A stretch of 64,000 nt of DNA from JAKACA01 sp049510975 (lineage in GTDB: Bacteria; Actinomycetota; Acidimicrobiia; Acidimicrobiales; Bog-793): the NCBI GenBank assembly GCA_049510975.1, contig JBEKYM010000003.1, positions 1 to 64,000 of the forward strand, in the 5' to 3' direction. Under the pieces are notes generated by a model that worked only from the letters and a program-made list of their open reading frames with translations, was not told where the DNA came from and made no database searches. Shown piece after piece: positions 8,804 through 17,478 of this stretch (position 1 is its first letter; each line of letters begins with the position of its first letter). Both the position numbers and the translations under genes were made by a program.

Positions 8804-9722
8804 CCGCGACCTCGCCTGGCGGCAGCCACACGCCACCCTCCACCAGCTCGGGCGGGTAGCGCACCGACTCGAGACAGAGGCCACCGGGCGGCGCCAGCCG
8901 CGAGCCGCGGGCCCGATCGCCCGAGCGGAGGATCTCGAGCACGTCGGCAGCCGTGAGCTTGCCCTCGCCCACCGACACGAGGGCCCCGACGATCGAACGC
9001 ACCATCTGGTGGCAGAACGCATTCGCCTCGATCTCGAAGCGCAGCAGCCGGGGGTCGGTGCCGCTGGAAAGGCCGACATGGCTCACGTGCCGCTCGAGGG
9101 AGCCCCCGTCGGGCCGGCGCCGGCAGAAGGCGGCGAAGTCGTGGGTGCCGAGCACCGTGTCAGCGGCCAGGCGCATGGCCGGGACGTCGAGGGCGTTCGT
9201 CACGTGCCAGGACGTGTGGCGCAGCAGCGGGTCGGGAGCCTCGCCCCGCAGGATGAGGTAGCGGTAACGCCGGGACAACGCCGATCGCCGCGCATCGAAA
9301 CCCTCCGCCGCCGGCTGCAGATCGAGCACGGCGATGTCCGGAGCGACCTGATGGGTGAGCGAGCGGATGAGGCGGCTCGGCTCCGGGTAAGCGGTGAGGA
9401 AGGCGGGGGCAACGTCGGCATGCACCACCTGCCCAGTGGCATGCACACCCGAGTCGGTGCGACCGGCGCAGGTGAGCGAGACTTCGTGGCCGGCGATGTG
9501 GCCGATGGCCTCGGCGAGGCGTCCGGCGACGGTGACCTGGCCCGGCTGGTGGGCAAAGCCGTGGAAGGCGCTGCCGTCGTAGGCGATGAGCAGCCTCACG
9601 CGACAGAGCGGCCCCAGCGGGGCCGCTCGGTGCTCGGCGGGAACCGCCGGCGGTGCAGGATCAGTGCCGGGCTCGCTCGAGCCCGTGCCTTGGTCCTCGG
9701 GGTCGAAGAGCCTCACACCCAC
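8796..9722 (-). CDS. truA: tRNA pseudouridine(38-40) synthase TruA
   Basis: 308 aa from GTG 9722. It isomerises uridines 38-40 in tRNA anticodon arms. The catalytic Asp lies in CAGRTDSGVHATGQV, and RRYRYLILRG plus ANAFCHQMVRSIVGAL are family motifs. The conserved core starts only at residue 42 (VRLLIAYDG). GTG 9722 overlaps the end of rplQ by 10 nt and gives a Pro-rich N-terminal extension; GTG 9599 is the alternative and would give 267 aa, the usual length. Neighbourhood rplQ-truA-rplM is classical. Confidence 0.95.
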   Translation of the reverse strand: MGVRLFDPEDQGTGSSEPGTDPAPPAVPAEHRAAPLGPLCRVRLLIAYDGSAFHGFAHQPGQVTVAGRLAEAIGHIAGHEVSLTCAGRTDSGVHATGQVVHADVAPAFLTAYPEPSRLIRSLTHQVAPDIAVLDLQPAAEGFDARRSALSRRYRYLILRGEAPDPLLRHTSWHVTNALDVPAMRLAADTVLGTHDFAAFCRRRPDGGSLERHVSHVGLSSGTDPRLLRFEIEANAFCHQMVRSIVGALVSVGEGKLTAADVLEILRSGDRARGSRLAPPGGLCLESVRYPPELVEGGVWLPPGEVAVA

Positions 9723-10081
9723 TGCACGCGAGCCATGGGGGCATTGTCCCCTGCACGCGGGCCGAGCTTGAGGATGCGCAGGTAGCCACCCGGGCGATCC
9801 TCGTAGAGCGGGGCGATCTCATGGAAGAGGGCGTGAGCCATGTCCTCGTCCCGGATGAAGGCGATGACCTGGCGGTAGCTGTGCATGTCGCCCTTGATCG
9901 CCTTCGTGATCATCTTCTCGGCGATGGGCCGGAGCGCCTTGGCCTTGGCCTCGGTCGTGGTCAGCCCTTTGTCATAAGCCTGATGGGCGGCGATGAGCGA
10001 GGCAACGAGGTTCCCCATCATGGCCTTCTGGTGGGCGGCGTCACCGCCGAAGCGCCGTGACTTGCGCGGAGCAGCTGGCAC
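9713..10081 (-). CDS. rplQ: 50S ribosomal protein bL17
   Basis: 122 aa from a GTG that directly follows the TAA of rpoA with no spacer. bL17 lies near the exit tunnel. It carries the family start MPAAPRKSRRFGGDAAHQKAM (compare MPTPKKGPRLGGSAAHQ) and the GGYLRILKLGPRAGDNAPMA motif that nearly always closes bL17. It is last ribosomal gene of the alpha cluster. Confidence 0.96.
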   Translation of the reverse strand: MPAAPRKSRRFGGDAAHQKAMMGNLVASLIAAHQAYDKGLTTTEAKAKALRPIAEKMITKAIKGDMHSYRQVIAFIRDEDMAHALFHEIAPLYEDRPGGYLRILKLGPRAGDNAPMARVQWV

Positions 10082-11023
10082 TTAGATCGCCCCCTCCCGG
10101 AGGGCCAGCCCGCGCTCGTCGAGGCGAACCAGCACCTCGTCGAGCGACTTCTGGCCGAAGTTCGTGATGGAGAGCAGCTCGTCGGGCGTGCGCTGGATGA
10201 GCTCGCCGACGGTGTTGATCTGTGCGCGCTTCAGGCAGTTGCGCGGCCGCTCGGAGAGGTCGAGGTCCTCGATCGGAAGGTCGAGGTCGGGCGAGCCGGT
10301 GGCCGCCGAACCGACGTCGCCGAGCTCGAGACCGTGTCCCTCGTCGGCCAGTTCGGCGACGAGTGACAGCAGTGAGCGCAGCGTCTGACCCGCAGAGGCC
10401 AGCGCCTCGCGGGGGCTGATGGAGCCGTCGGTCTCGATGTCGAGGATGAGGCGGTCGTAGTCGGTCGACACCTCGACGCGGGTCGGCTCGACGTCGAAGG
10501 CGACGCGGCGGACGGGCGAATAGATGGCGTCCACGGGGATGACGCCGATCGTCGAGGATGTTTGCTTGCGTTCGGCGGCGACATATCCCTTGCCGCGCTC
10601 GACGGTCACGTCCATGGCGAGACGGCCCTTGGCGTTCACGGTGGCGAGCTGCAGCTCAGGGTTGAGCACCTCGACGTCGGACGTGACCTTGATGTCGGCC
10701 CCGGTGACATCGGCCGGGCCCTTCACGTCGACGCGCATCGTCACGGGCTCGTCGGACTCGCTGCGGAGCACGAGATCCTTCAAGTTCAAGATGATGTCGC
10801 TCACATCCTCCTTCACGCCCTGGAGGAAGGTGAACTCGTGAAGCGCCTCGTCGAAGCGGACCTGGGTGACCGCCGCGCCCGGGATCGACGACAGGAGGGT
10901 CCGTCGAAGGGAGGCGCCGAGGGTGCGGCCGAAGCCCGGGTCGAGTGGACCGATGGCAAAACGCTGCCGGAACTGGTCGGACTCGCCGAGCGGCTCGACG
11001 GTCGGTCGCTGAATGATGAGCAT
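10082..11023 (-). CDS. rpoA: DNA-directed RNA polymerase subunit alpha
   Basis: 313 aa. The N-terminal domain (1-230) dimerises and scaffolds beta and beta-prime (FAIGPLDPGFGRTLGASLRR; PVRRVAFDVEPTRV). The C-terminal domain (about 245-310) binds UP elements and activators and shows LDLSERPRNCLKRAQINTVG and the two helix-hairpin-helix turns. The order rpsD-rpoA-rplQ is conserved. Confidence 0.98.
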   Translation of the reverse strand: MLIIQRPTVEPLGESDQFRQRFAIGPLDPGFGRTLGASLRRTLLSSIPGAAVTQVRFDEALHEFTFLQGVKEDVSDIILNLKDLVLRSESDEPVTMRVDVKGPADVTGADIKVTSDVEVLNPELQLATVNAKGRLAMDVTVERGKGYVAAERKQTSSTIGVIPVDAIYSPVRRVAFDVEPTRVEVSTDYDRLILDIETDGSISPREALASAGQTLRSLLSLVAELADEGHGLELGDVGSAATGSPDLDLPIEDLDLSERPRNCLKRAQINTVGELIQRTPDELLSITNFGQKSLDEVLVRLDERGLALREGAI

Positions 11024-11110
11024 TGGGTACGAGACTCCTTAGACGGCGGTACTGCTCTGGCGGGGTGTCGCTCGGGGCCGGTGACGGCAGGCCCTTGAGC
11101 GACGGGGCGG

Positions 11111-11737
11111 CTACTTCGAGTACAGCTCGACGATGAGCTGCTCTCGAACCTGGGTGTCGATCTGCTCGCGGAGCGGCACGGCGAGAACACGCACGGAGTT
11201 ACCTCCGTCGCCAACCTCGAGCCAGGCGGGCGGCCTCCGGTCGATGGTGTCCTGGTTGTGCCGGATGACGATGAAGTCTCGGGCCTTCTCGCTGAGCTCG
11301 ATCACGTCGGACTGGCGGACGCGATAGCTCGGGATGGTGACGCGCTTGCCGTTCACCTTCACGTGCCCGTGGCGCACGAATTGGCGCGCCTGGTTGCGGC
11401 TGGCGCCCCAGCCGGCACGGAACGCGATGTTGTCGAGGCGCAGTTCGAGCATCCGAAGGAGGTTCTCGCCGGTGATGCCGCCCTGGCGGTTCGCCTCCTC
11501 GTAAGTATTGGCGAACTGCTGCTCGAGCACACCGTAGATGCGCCGCGTCTTCTGCTTCTCACGCAGCTGGGTGTTGTACTCCGAGCCCTGGCGCAGGCGG
11601 TCGCGGCCGTGCTCACCCGGCGGGTTGGGCCGGCGCTCGACCGGGCAGCGCACGCTGTCGCACTTGGCGCCCTTCAGGTAGAGCTTGGTCTTGTCTCGCC
11701 GGCAAAGGCGGCAGACCGGTCCGGTGTATCGGGCCAT
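11111..11737 (-). CDS. rpsD: 30S ribosomal protein uS4
   Basis: 208 aa. A primary 16S-binding protein with an S4 RNA-binding domain (about 98-160: RLDNIAFRAGWGASRNQARQ, VKVNGKRV). The N-terminus has CRLCRRDKTKLYLKGAKC, a CxxC-x12-C pattern that suggests the zinc-binding form. rpoA begins 87 nt downstream. Confidence 0.97.
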   Translation of the reverse strand: MARYTGPVCRLCRRDKTKLYLKGAKCDSVRCPVERRPNPPGEHGRDRLRQGSEYNTQLREKQKTRRIYGVLEQQFANTYEEANRQGGITGENLLRMLELRLDNIAFRAGWGASRNQARQFVRHGHVKVNGKRVTIPSYRVRQSDVIELSEKARDFIVIRHNQDTIDRRPPAWLEVGDGGNSVRVLAVPLREQIDTQVREQLIVELYSK

Positions 11738-11765
11738 GGTGTCTTGTGCTCCTCGGACTCGCCGC

Positions 11766-12167
11766 TCAGACCCGGCGCCGCTTCTTGGGGCGGCAGCCGT
11801 TGTGCGGGATGGGGGTGACGTCTTTGATGCCGACGACTTCGATGCCGACGCTCGCGAGCGAGCGGATCGCCGTCTCGCGGCCCGAACCCGGGCCGCGCAC
11901 GAGCACGTCGACGCGACGCACGCCGTGCTCCATGGCCCGCTTGGCGCACTGCTCGGCGGCCATCTGGGCAGCGTACGGGGTGGACTTGCGGGACCCCTTG
12001 AAGCCGACGTTGCCGGCCGAGGCCCAGGACAGGACGTTGCCCTCCTGGTCGGTGATCGACACGATCGTGTTGTTGAACGAGCTCTTGATGTGAGCGACGC
12101 CGTAGGTGACGTTCTTGCGTTCGCGGCGCCTCGGCCTGCGGCCGCCTGGCTTGGTGGTCTTGGCCAT
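11766..12167 (-). CDS. rpsK: 30S ribosomal protein uS11
   Basis: 133 aa. It forms part of the 30S platform near the mRNA exit. Visible: VTYGVAHIKSSFNNTIV, GFKGSRKSTPYAAQ and the C-terminal DVTPIPHNGCRPKKRRRV. The ATG shares one base with the TGA of rpsM (TGATG), so translation is coupled. Confidence 0.97.
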   Translation of the reverse strand: MAKTTKPGGRRPRRRERKNVTYGVAHIKSSFNNTIVSITDQEGNVLSWASAGNVGFKGSRKSTPYAAQMAAEQCAKRAMEHGVRRVDVLVRGPGSGRETAIRSLASVGIEVVGIKDVTPIPHNGCRPKKRRRV

Positions 12168-12547
12168 CAGTGTTTACGCACCTTCTTCTTGCCGGCGACG
12201 GTCTTCTTCGGTCCCTTGCGCGTGCGGGCGTTGGTGTGCGTCCGCTGCCCGTGCACGGGGAGCCCGCGACGGTGCCGGATGCCCTGGTAGCACCCGATCT
12301 CCATCTTTCGCTTGATGTCCTGGGCGACGTCGCGGCGAAGGTCACCCTCGACCTTCAGATTGGCGTCGATGTAGGTGCGCAGCCGGGCGACTTCCTCGTC
12401 GGTCAGCTCACGCACCCGGGTGTTCAGATCGATGCCCGTCTCCCCACAGACGTGCTGGGCGGTCGTCCGCCCGATCCCGTAGATGTAGGTCAGGGAGATC
12501 TCGAGCCGCTTCTCGCGGGGGATGTCGACGCCGGAGATACGAGCCAT
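12167..12547 (-). CDS. rpsM: 30S ribosomal protein uS13
   Basis: 126 aa. It lies on the 30S head and contacts uL5 and P-site tRNA. The start MARISGVDIPREKRLEISLT, the helix YIYGIGRTTAQHVC and the basic tail GLPVHGQRTHTNARTRKGP are canonical. rpmJ ends 3 nt upstream. Confidence 0.98.
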   Translation of the reverse strand: MARISGVDIPREKRLEISLTYIYGIGRTTAQHVCGETGIDLNTRVRELTDEEVARLRTYIDANLKVEGDLRRDVAQDIKRKMEIGCYQGIRHRRGLPVHGQRTHTNARTRKGPKKTVAGKKKVRKH

Positions 12548-12550
12548 CGA

Positions 12551-12664
12551 TCAGCCTTGCCGCTGCTTGTGGCGCGGGTTCTCGCAGATGACCATGACGA
12601 CGCCGTGGCGCCGGATCACTTTGCACTTCTCACACATCGCTTTGACGCTCGGTCGCACCTTCAC
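12551..12664 (-). CDS. rpmJ: 50S ribosomal protein bL36 (zinc-binding form)
   Basis: 37 aa from GTG 12664, ending at TGA 12553-12551. It reads MKVRPSVKAMCEKCKVIRR at the start, with C-x2-C, then CENPRHKQRQG with the last Cys and His. All four zinc ligands of the C+ form are present. It sits between infA and rpsM as in most bacteria. Confidence 0.95.
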   Translation of the reverse strand: MKVRPSVKAMCEKCKVIRRHGVVMVICENPRHKQRQG

Positions 12665-12786
12665 CCTTGCCGTCCTTGTCCCAAGTACTCTCTCGCCGGC
12701 CGGGCGCAGGGGCGCCGGCCTCGTGACTCTCTGTTGCGTTCACGGCGCTCCGGCTGCAACAGCGGGCGCCACTTCTTCGTTCCGAC

Positions 12787-12984
12787 CTACTTGTACCGGT
12801 AGGTGATCCGACCTCTGTTGAGGTCGTACGGCGTGATCTCCACCTGTACCCGGTCGCCCGGGAGGATCCGGATCCGGTGCATCCGCATCTTGCCGGAGCT
12901 GTGGGCCAATACCTTGTGCCCATTCTCCAGTTCCACACGGAACATCGCGTTCGGCAACGGTTCGACAACCGTGCCTTCGAGCAC
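12787..12984 (-). CDS. infA: Translation initiation factor IF-1
   Basis: 65 aa if the GTG at 12984 is used, 74 aa if a CTG at 13011 is used. IF-1 is an S1-fold (OB) protein of the 30S A site. The core TVVEPLPNAMFRVELENGHK and the end LNRGRITYRYK are nearly invariant. Start problem: AAGGAGG lies 8 nt upstream of GTG 12984 and looks like a perfect ribosome binding site, but in the same frame it encodes PKEDAIVLEG, which matches the conserved IF-1 N-terminus (AKEDVIEVEG). The longer form would need the non-standard CTG, with GAGGG 4 nt upstream. Confidence 0.93.
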   Translation of the reverse strand: MLEGTVVEPLPNAMFRVELENGHKVLAHSSGKMRMHRIRILPGDRVQVEITPYDLNRGRITYRYK

Positions 12985-13212
12985 GATGGCATCCTCCTTA
13001 GGCTTTGGCAGGTGACCCTCCCGGGTATCGTCGTAGTAGTTGTTGCGGCGCGGCGAGCACCCAGGACTTCAGGGCTGCCACGAAGGCCGCGGGCAGCCGC
13101 GCGAACACGGGCGCCCCAAGGCGTCCACCAGCATAGCCGCCGCCCACCAACCATGCGACCGGGGTCCTGGGCGGACCGGCCCGCCGGCGGTCCCGGCCGG
13201 CGCCTTGGCTCG

Positions 13213-13270
13213 AACCGTGTGCACAGAGTGACCGCACACCCGCCTGCCCGGTCACTTCATGCACACGGTT
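13213..13270. repeat. Intergenic inverted repeat, TGTGCACA family, copy 1
   Basis: Two 22-nt arms (13213-13234 and 13249-13270) are inverted around a 14-nt loop and differ at 3 positions when one is reverse-complemented. Arm consensus: AACCGTGTGCAC then RRAGTGACCG. The same arms occur at 32298-32355 and 53756-53870. It lies in the 366-nt gap between infA and map (12985-13350), where I see no gene; the remaining gap is plain GC-rich sequence. Confidence 0.8.
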
Positions 13271-13350
13271 CGCCCGCGGCCGCCCCGCCGGCCCGAACCG
13301 TGCCGCCAGGCCGGTGCCAGGCCGGTGCAGGCCGGCCAGGAGACAGACCG

Positions 13351-14094
13351 CTACTCAGCGGCGGTGAACACCTCGGGCCCGTTTTCGGTGACGGCGATCG
13401 TGTGCTCGAAGTGGGCCGAGAGCTTGCCGTCGGCGGTGACGACGCTCCATCCGTCGGCGAGCTCGACCGTCTCGGGGCCGCCGGCGTTGACCATGGGCTC
13501 GATGGCAAAGACGTTGCCCACCTTGAGGCGCGGTCCCGGCGTGCCCGGCCAGTAGTTCGGGACCTGCGGTTCCTCGTGCATCTCGGTGCCGATGGCATGC
13601 CCGACGTAGTTGCGAACCACCGAGAAACCCGCCGCCTCGGCCACCTCTTGCACCGCCCGCCCGACCTCGTGCAGGCGGTTGCCGTCGCGGAGCTGCTCGA
13701 TCCCGGCCCACAGGCTCGCCTCGGTCACTTCCATCAGCCGCCGAGCCTCCGCCGACACCTCCCCGACCGCAGCGGTGTAGGCGGCATCACCGTGGTAGCC
13801 CTCGATGATGGCCCCGCAGTCGACCGAGATGATGTCGCCGTCCTCGAGCACCAGGTCAGACGGGATCCCATGCACGATCATGTCGTTGGGCGACGTGCAC
13901 ACCGTGGCGGGGAAGCCGTGATAGTTGAGGAAGTTCGAGCGAGCACCCCGGAGCTCGAGCACCTGGCGGGACACGACGTCGAGGTCGCGGGTCGTCACCC
14001 CGGGGCGGATGATCGCCCGCGTCTTCTCGTGGATCTCCGCCACGACCCTGCCCGCCTTGCGCATCTTGGCGAGCTCGGCGGCATTGCGCCTCAT
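13351..14094 (-). CDS. map: Methionine aminopeptidase, type I
   Basis: 247 aa. It removes the initiator Met from nascent proteins with a dinuclear metal centre. Ligands are visible in order: ISVDCGAIIEGYHGDAA (two Asp), VGHAIGTEMHEEP (His), FAIEPMV (Glu) and HFEHTIAVTENGPEV (Glu). The ATG overlaps the adk TGA by 4 nt, the usual adk-map coupling next to secY. Confidence 0.97.
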   Translation of the reverse strand: MRRNAAELAKMRKAGRVVAEIHEKTRAIIRPGVTTRDLDVVSRQVLELRGARSNFLNYHGFPATVCTSPNDMIVHGIPSDLVLEDGDIISVDCGAIIEGYHGDAAYTAAVGEVSAEARRLMEVTEASLWAGIEQLRDGNRLHEVGRAVQEVAEAAGFSVVRNYVGHAIGTEMHEEPQVPNYWPGTPGPRLKVGNVFAIEPMVNAGGPETVELADGWSVVTADGKLSAHFEHTIAVTENGPEVFTAAE

Positions 14095-14888
14095 GAGGTT
14101 TCGCTCTCCTGGGCGAGCTCGTGCCCGAGGCGGGTGTCGTCGTCCGGGTCGGCGGAGTGGAAGTCCAACTCCGGATCGGAGTCATCGTCGCCGGCGATCG
14201 CCCGCAGCGGTGCGCCAAAGCCACCCGTGGCCGAGCGATGGTCGTCCACGGCGCCGATGAGCCGGTCCGAGACCGCTTCCGGGCTGCCCACGCCGGAGAT
14301 CGACACGAGGGTGTTGGCGCGGCGGTACCAGGCGATCAGCGGCTGGGTTTCTCGGTCGTAGAGGTCGAGGCGCCGGCTGATGGCGGCCTCCGTGTCGTCC
14401 TCCCGGTGAATGACCTCACCGCCGCAGGCGTCGCAGATCCACGGGACCCTCGGCGGCGAGACGGTCGAGTAGATGGCGGCGCAGTCCTCGCAGACCCGGC
14501 GGCTGGCGAGCCGGCGGAGCACGAGGGGCGTGGGGACGACGATGTTGACGGCGAGGTCCAGGCTGGCCGGCGACAGCAGGTGCTCGAGGCCCTCGGCCTG
14601 CGGCACGGTACGCGGGAAGCCATCGAGCACGAAACCCCTCGTCCTCGTGTCGTCCTGGTCCAGCCGCTGAGCCACCATCTTGAGCACGATCTCGTCGGGG
14701 ATGAGCTCGCCGGCGTCCATGTAGCGCTGCGCTTCGAGCCCAAGCTCGGTGCCGGCTTTCGTCTCACCTCGCAACATGTCGCCCGTCGAGATGTGGGGGA
14801 TGACGTAATGGTGCGACAGGCGCACGCATTGCGTCCCTTTTCCTGCCCCCTGCTTCCCGAGGACGACGAGCCTTCCGCCCGGTATCAC
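14091..14888 (-). CDS. adk: Adenylate kinase with zinc-type LID and C-terminal extension
   Basis: 265 aa from a GTG that directly follows the secY TAA. It interconverts AMP, ADP and ATP. The P-loop is VVLGKQGAGKGTQC (about 8-21). STGDMLRGE and LDGFPRTVPQAE are the AMP-binding motifs. The LID holds CEDC and CDAC, a four-Cys zinc site. Typical length is about 215 aa; the extra 45-50 residues at the C-terminus (after about 215) are acidic and look disordered, as in other proteins of this window. Confidence 0.96.
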   Translation of the reverse strand: MIPGGRLVVLGKQGAGKGTQCVRLSHHYVIPHISTGDMLRGETKAGTELGLEAQRYMDAGELIPDEIVLKMVAQRLDQDDTRTRGFVLDGFPRTVPQAEGLEHLLSPASLDLAVNIVVPTPLVLRRLASRRVCEDCAAIYSTVSPPRVPWICDACGGEVIHREDDTEAAISRRLDLYDRETQPLIAWYRRANTLVSISGVGSPEAVSDRLIGAVDDHRSATGGFGAPLRAIAGDDDSDPELDFHSADPDDDTRLGHELAQESETS

Positions 14889-16157
14889 TTACTGCAGGAA
14901 GCCCTCGTAGTTGCGCATCATCAGCTGGCTGTCGATCTGCTTCATCGTCTCGAGAGCGACACCGACCGAGATGAGCAGCGTCGTTCCGAAGAACGGGATC
15001 TGGGTGATGTGCACCGATGCGAGGATCACCGATGGGAGCAATGCGACAGAGGCGAGGAACAAGCTCCCGGGAAGTGTCAGCCGGTTGAGGATGCGGGAGA
15101 GATACCGCTCGGTCGGCTTGCCCGGCCGGAATCCGGGGATGTAGCCGCCTTGTTTCTGGATCTGATCAGCCTGCTGGTAGGGGTCGAACGTCACGTGCAC
15201 GTAGAAGAACGTGAAGATGACGATGAGAAACCCGTACAGGATGAGGTAGGCGCTGTCGGTGCCCCCGCCGAGGTTCGTCTGGACCCAGCTTCGGAACCCG
15301 CTCGACGGCAGGACGTTGGACAGCAGGATCGGGATGTAGAGCAGCGAGTTGGCGAAGATGATCGGGATCACGCCGGCAGCGTTCACCTTCATGGGAATGT
15401 AGGTGGACTGGCCCTGGTAGACCCGCCGGCCCTGCAGCCGCTTGGCAAAGGTGACCGGGATACGGCGCTGACCCTGCTCCATGAAGACGATCGCCACGAG
15501 CAACAGGATGCAGACCACGATGATGGCGCCGAGGAACGGCCACCCCTTGTCTTCCTTGATGAACTCGCCATAGATCGGGATGGCACTGATGACGTTCGAG
15601 AAGATGAGGATCGACATGCCGTTGCCGATGCCTCGTTGCGTGATGTTCTCGCCGAGCCACATGACAAATGCCGTGCCGGCCGTGAGGACGAGGATCATGA
15701 ACAGGATGTCCTCGATGATCGACGTGGGCGTCGAGAAGATGTCACCGGAGTGGAACAAGAAGACGAGGCCGGCGCTCTGCATGACGGCGAGCGACACCGT
15801 CAGGTAACGGGTGGCCTGGGTGAGCTTGCGCTGCCCGACTGCACCCTGCTCACGCCACTGCATGAACTTCGGGATGACGCCCGTGAGCAGCTGGATGATG
15901 ATCGACGAGGTGATGTACGGCATGATCCCGAGGCCGAGCACGGCCGCGCGGGACAGGCCCGTGCCGGCGAACAGGCTCAGGTAGCCGAGGATGCCGCCGG
16001 AGCGGGCCGAGGAGCTGATGCCCCGGAGGGCGCTGAAGTGAATCCCCGGGATGGGGACGCTGATGCCGAGCTGGTAGATCGCGATCACGAGGATCGTGAA
16101 CAGGATCTTGTTCCGCAGGTCTGCGACCCGTACCAGATTCCGCAGGCTTGCGAACAT
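14889..16157 (-). CDS. secY: Protein translocase subunit SecY
   Basis: 422 aa, ten predicted membrane segments. It is the channel of the Sec translocon and pairs with the SecE proteins encoded at 44.7-45.3 kb. Visible: the start FASLRNLVRVADLRNKI, the plug-region motif near LGIMPYITSSIIIQLL, KFMQWREQGAVGQRKLTQATRYL, and the cytosolic loop GFRPGKPTERYLSRIL. It lies between rplO and adk. Confidence 0.98.
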   Translation of the reverse strand: MFASLRNLVRVADLRNKILFTILVIAIYQLGISVPIPGIHFSALRGISSSARSGGILGYLSLFAGTGLSRAAVLGLGIMPYITSSIIIQLLTGVIPKFMQWREQGAVGQRKLTQATRYLTVSLAVMQSAGLVFLFHSGDIFSTPTSIIEDILFMILVLTAGTAFVMWLGENITQRGIGNGMSILIFSNVISAIPIYGEFIKEDKGWPFLGAIIVVCILLLVAIVFMEQGQRRIPVTFAKRLQGRRVYQGQSTYIPMKVNAAGVIPIIFANSLLYIPILLSNVLPSSGFRSWVQTNLGGGTDSAYLILYGFLIVIFTFFYVHVTFDPYQQADQIQKQGGYIPGFRPGKPTERYLSRILNRLTLPGSLFLASVALLPSVILASVHITQIPFFGTTLLISVGVALETMKQIDSQLMMRNYEGFLQ

Positions 16158-16233
16158 GCCTTCTCCTCAAGCGTGCCCCGTTGCGGGGCGGTCCATAACC
16201 GACTCGAAGTGCCCTTGCGGGCGCTCCGCAACC

Positions 16234-16722
16234 CTAGCGGTTGGCGAGAGCATTCCCCTTGGCAGGCGGGCGGCGGTCGCCAAAGGGCTTGGCCACGATC
16301 GTGACGGTCCCGCCGGCGGCCTCGATGGCGGCCTTGGCGGACTGCGAGAAGGCATGCGCAGACACCTGCATCGGGCGGCTCAGCTCTCCCCCACCCAGTA
16401 CCTTGACCAGGCCTTTGTGGTGGACGATGCCAGCAGCCTTCAAGCTGTCGGGAGTGACCTCTGTGGCTTCGAGCGACTCGAGCACAGCGAGGTTCACGAC
16501 GTTGTACTCAATGCGGAAGGGGTTGTCGAAGCCGCGCAGCTTCGGGATCCGCTGCGTCAGCGGCAGCTGACCACCCTCGAAACCCAGCTTCACCTGGCCA
16601 TGAGCCTTCTGGCCCTTCGTGCCGCGGCCGGCTGTCTTGCCGCCTTTGCCGGCGTTGCCGCGGGCGACACGGCGCTTGGCCTTGTGCGACCCGGGTGCGG
16701 GAGCGAGATCGTGAACTTTCAT
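16234..16722 (-). CDS. rplO: 50S ribosomal protein uL15
   Basis: 162 aa. Late 50S assembly protein. The N-terminal extension is the typical Gly/Lys/Arg-rich RRVARGNAGKGGKTAGRGTKG, and the C-terminal domain shows VKVLGGGELSRPMQVSAHAFS. The ATG overlaps the rpmD TGA by 4 nt. Confidence 0.97.
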   Translation of the reverse strand: MKVHDLAPAPGSHKAKRRVARGNAGKGGKTAGRGTKGQKAHGQVKLGFEGGQLPLTQRIPKLRGFDNPFRIEYNVVNLAVLESLEATEVTPDSLKAAGIVHHKGLVKVLGGGELSRPMQVSAHAFSQSAKAAIEAAGGTVTIVAKPFGDRRPPAKGNALANR

Positions 16723-16922
16723 GAGCCTGTGTCCTCTCCGGCCCCGACTTCGGTCACTTCGACCAGGTGAGGGACGCGGGCAATCATGCCCCGGATCTCC
16801 GGCCGGTCGGGCAGCACGTTCGATTTTCCGATGCGGCCGAGGCCGAGGGCGCGCAAGGTACCGCGGTGCTTCGGCTTCTGGCCGATGCCCGAACGGACCT
16901 GGGTGACGATGAGCTCAGCCAA
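16719..16922 (-). CDS. rpmD: 50S ribosomal protein uL30
   Basis: 67 aa from TTG 16922, which overlaps the rpsE TGA region. It reads LIVTQVRSGIGQKPKHRGTL, then LGLGRIGKSNVL and the MIARVPHLVEV end typical of uL30. A short acidic tail follows. The TTG start is inferred from the family's usual N-terminus; there is no better codon downstream. Confidence 0.93.
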   Translation of the reverse strand: MAELIVTQVRSGIGQKPKHRGTLRALGLGRIGKSNVLPDRPEIRGMIARVPHLVEVTEVGAGEDTGS

Positions 16923-16923
16923 T

Positions 16924-17478
16924 TCAGCTCGCCTCCACCGCAGCCGAGGCGCGTCCGAGGCGGCGGCGCTCCTCGTAGGCCCGCAGCACGCCGGCCGGCG
17001 TGACCTCTTCAGGCGTCTTGCCGCGCAGCCGGGCAACCTCGTCCGGGCGGCGGAGACCCTTCAGTCCGGCCAGGGTGGCATGGGCGACGTTGATGGCATT
17101 CGAGGTCCCGAGGGACTTCGCCACGACGTCATGGATGCCGGCCATCTCCAGGATCTGGCGCGCCGCCCCGCCGGCGATGACGCCGGTGCCGGGGGCGGCC
17201 GGCTTCAGCAGGATGCGACCTGCTCCGGCCCGGCCGATGATCGGGTGGGTGATGGTGGAGCCGGCGAGGGGGACGTCGATCATGTTCTTCTTGGCTTCGT
17301 CGATCCCCTTCTGCACGGCGAGGCCCGCTTCCTTCGCCTTGCCGTAGCCGAGGCCGACGCGGCCGTTGCCGTCACCGATGACCATGAGGGCGGTGAACGA
17401 GAAACGCCGCCCACCCTTCACGACCTTCGCCACACGGTTGACCTTGATCGTCCGCTCTTCGTACTGGGATTCAGCCAC
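16924..17478 (-). CDS. rpsE: 30S ribosomal protein uS5
   Basis: 184 aa from a GTG immediately after the rplR TAA. It guards decoding accuracy. The double-stranded RNA-binding part shows VVKGGRRFSFTALMVIGDGNG, the C-terminal part AAPGTGVIAGGAARQILE and GTSNAINVAHATLAGL. It lies between rplR and rpmD. Confidence 0.98.
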   Translation of the reverse strand: MAESQYEERTIKVNRVAKVVKGGRRFSFTALMVIGDGNGRVGLGYGKAKEAGLAVQKGIDEAKKNMIDVPLAGSTITHPIIGRAGAGRILLKPAAPGTGVIAGGAARQILEMAGIHDVVAKSLGTSNAINVAHATLAGLKGLRRPDEVARLRGKTPEEVTPAGVLRAYEERRRLGRASAAVEAS

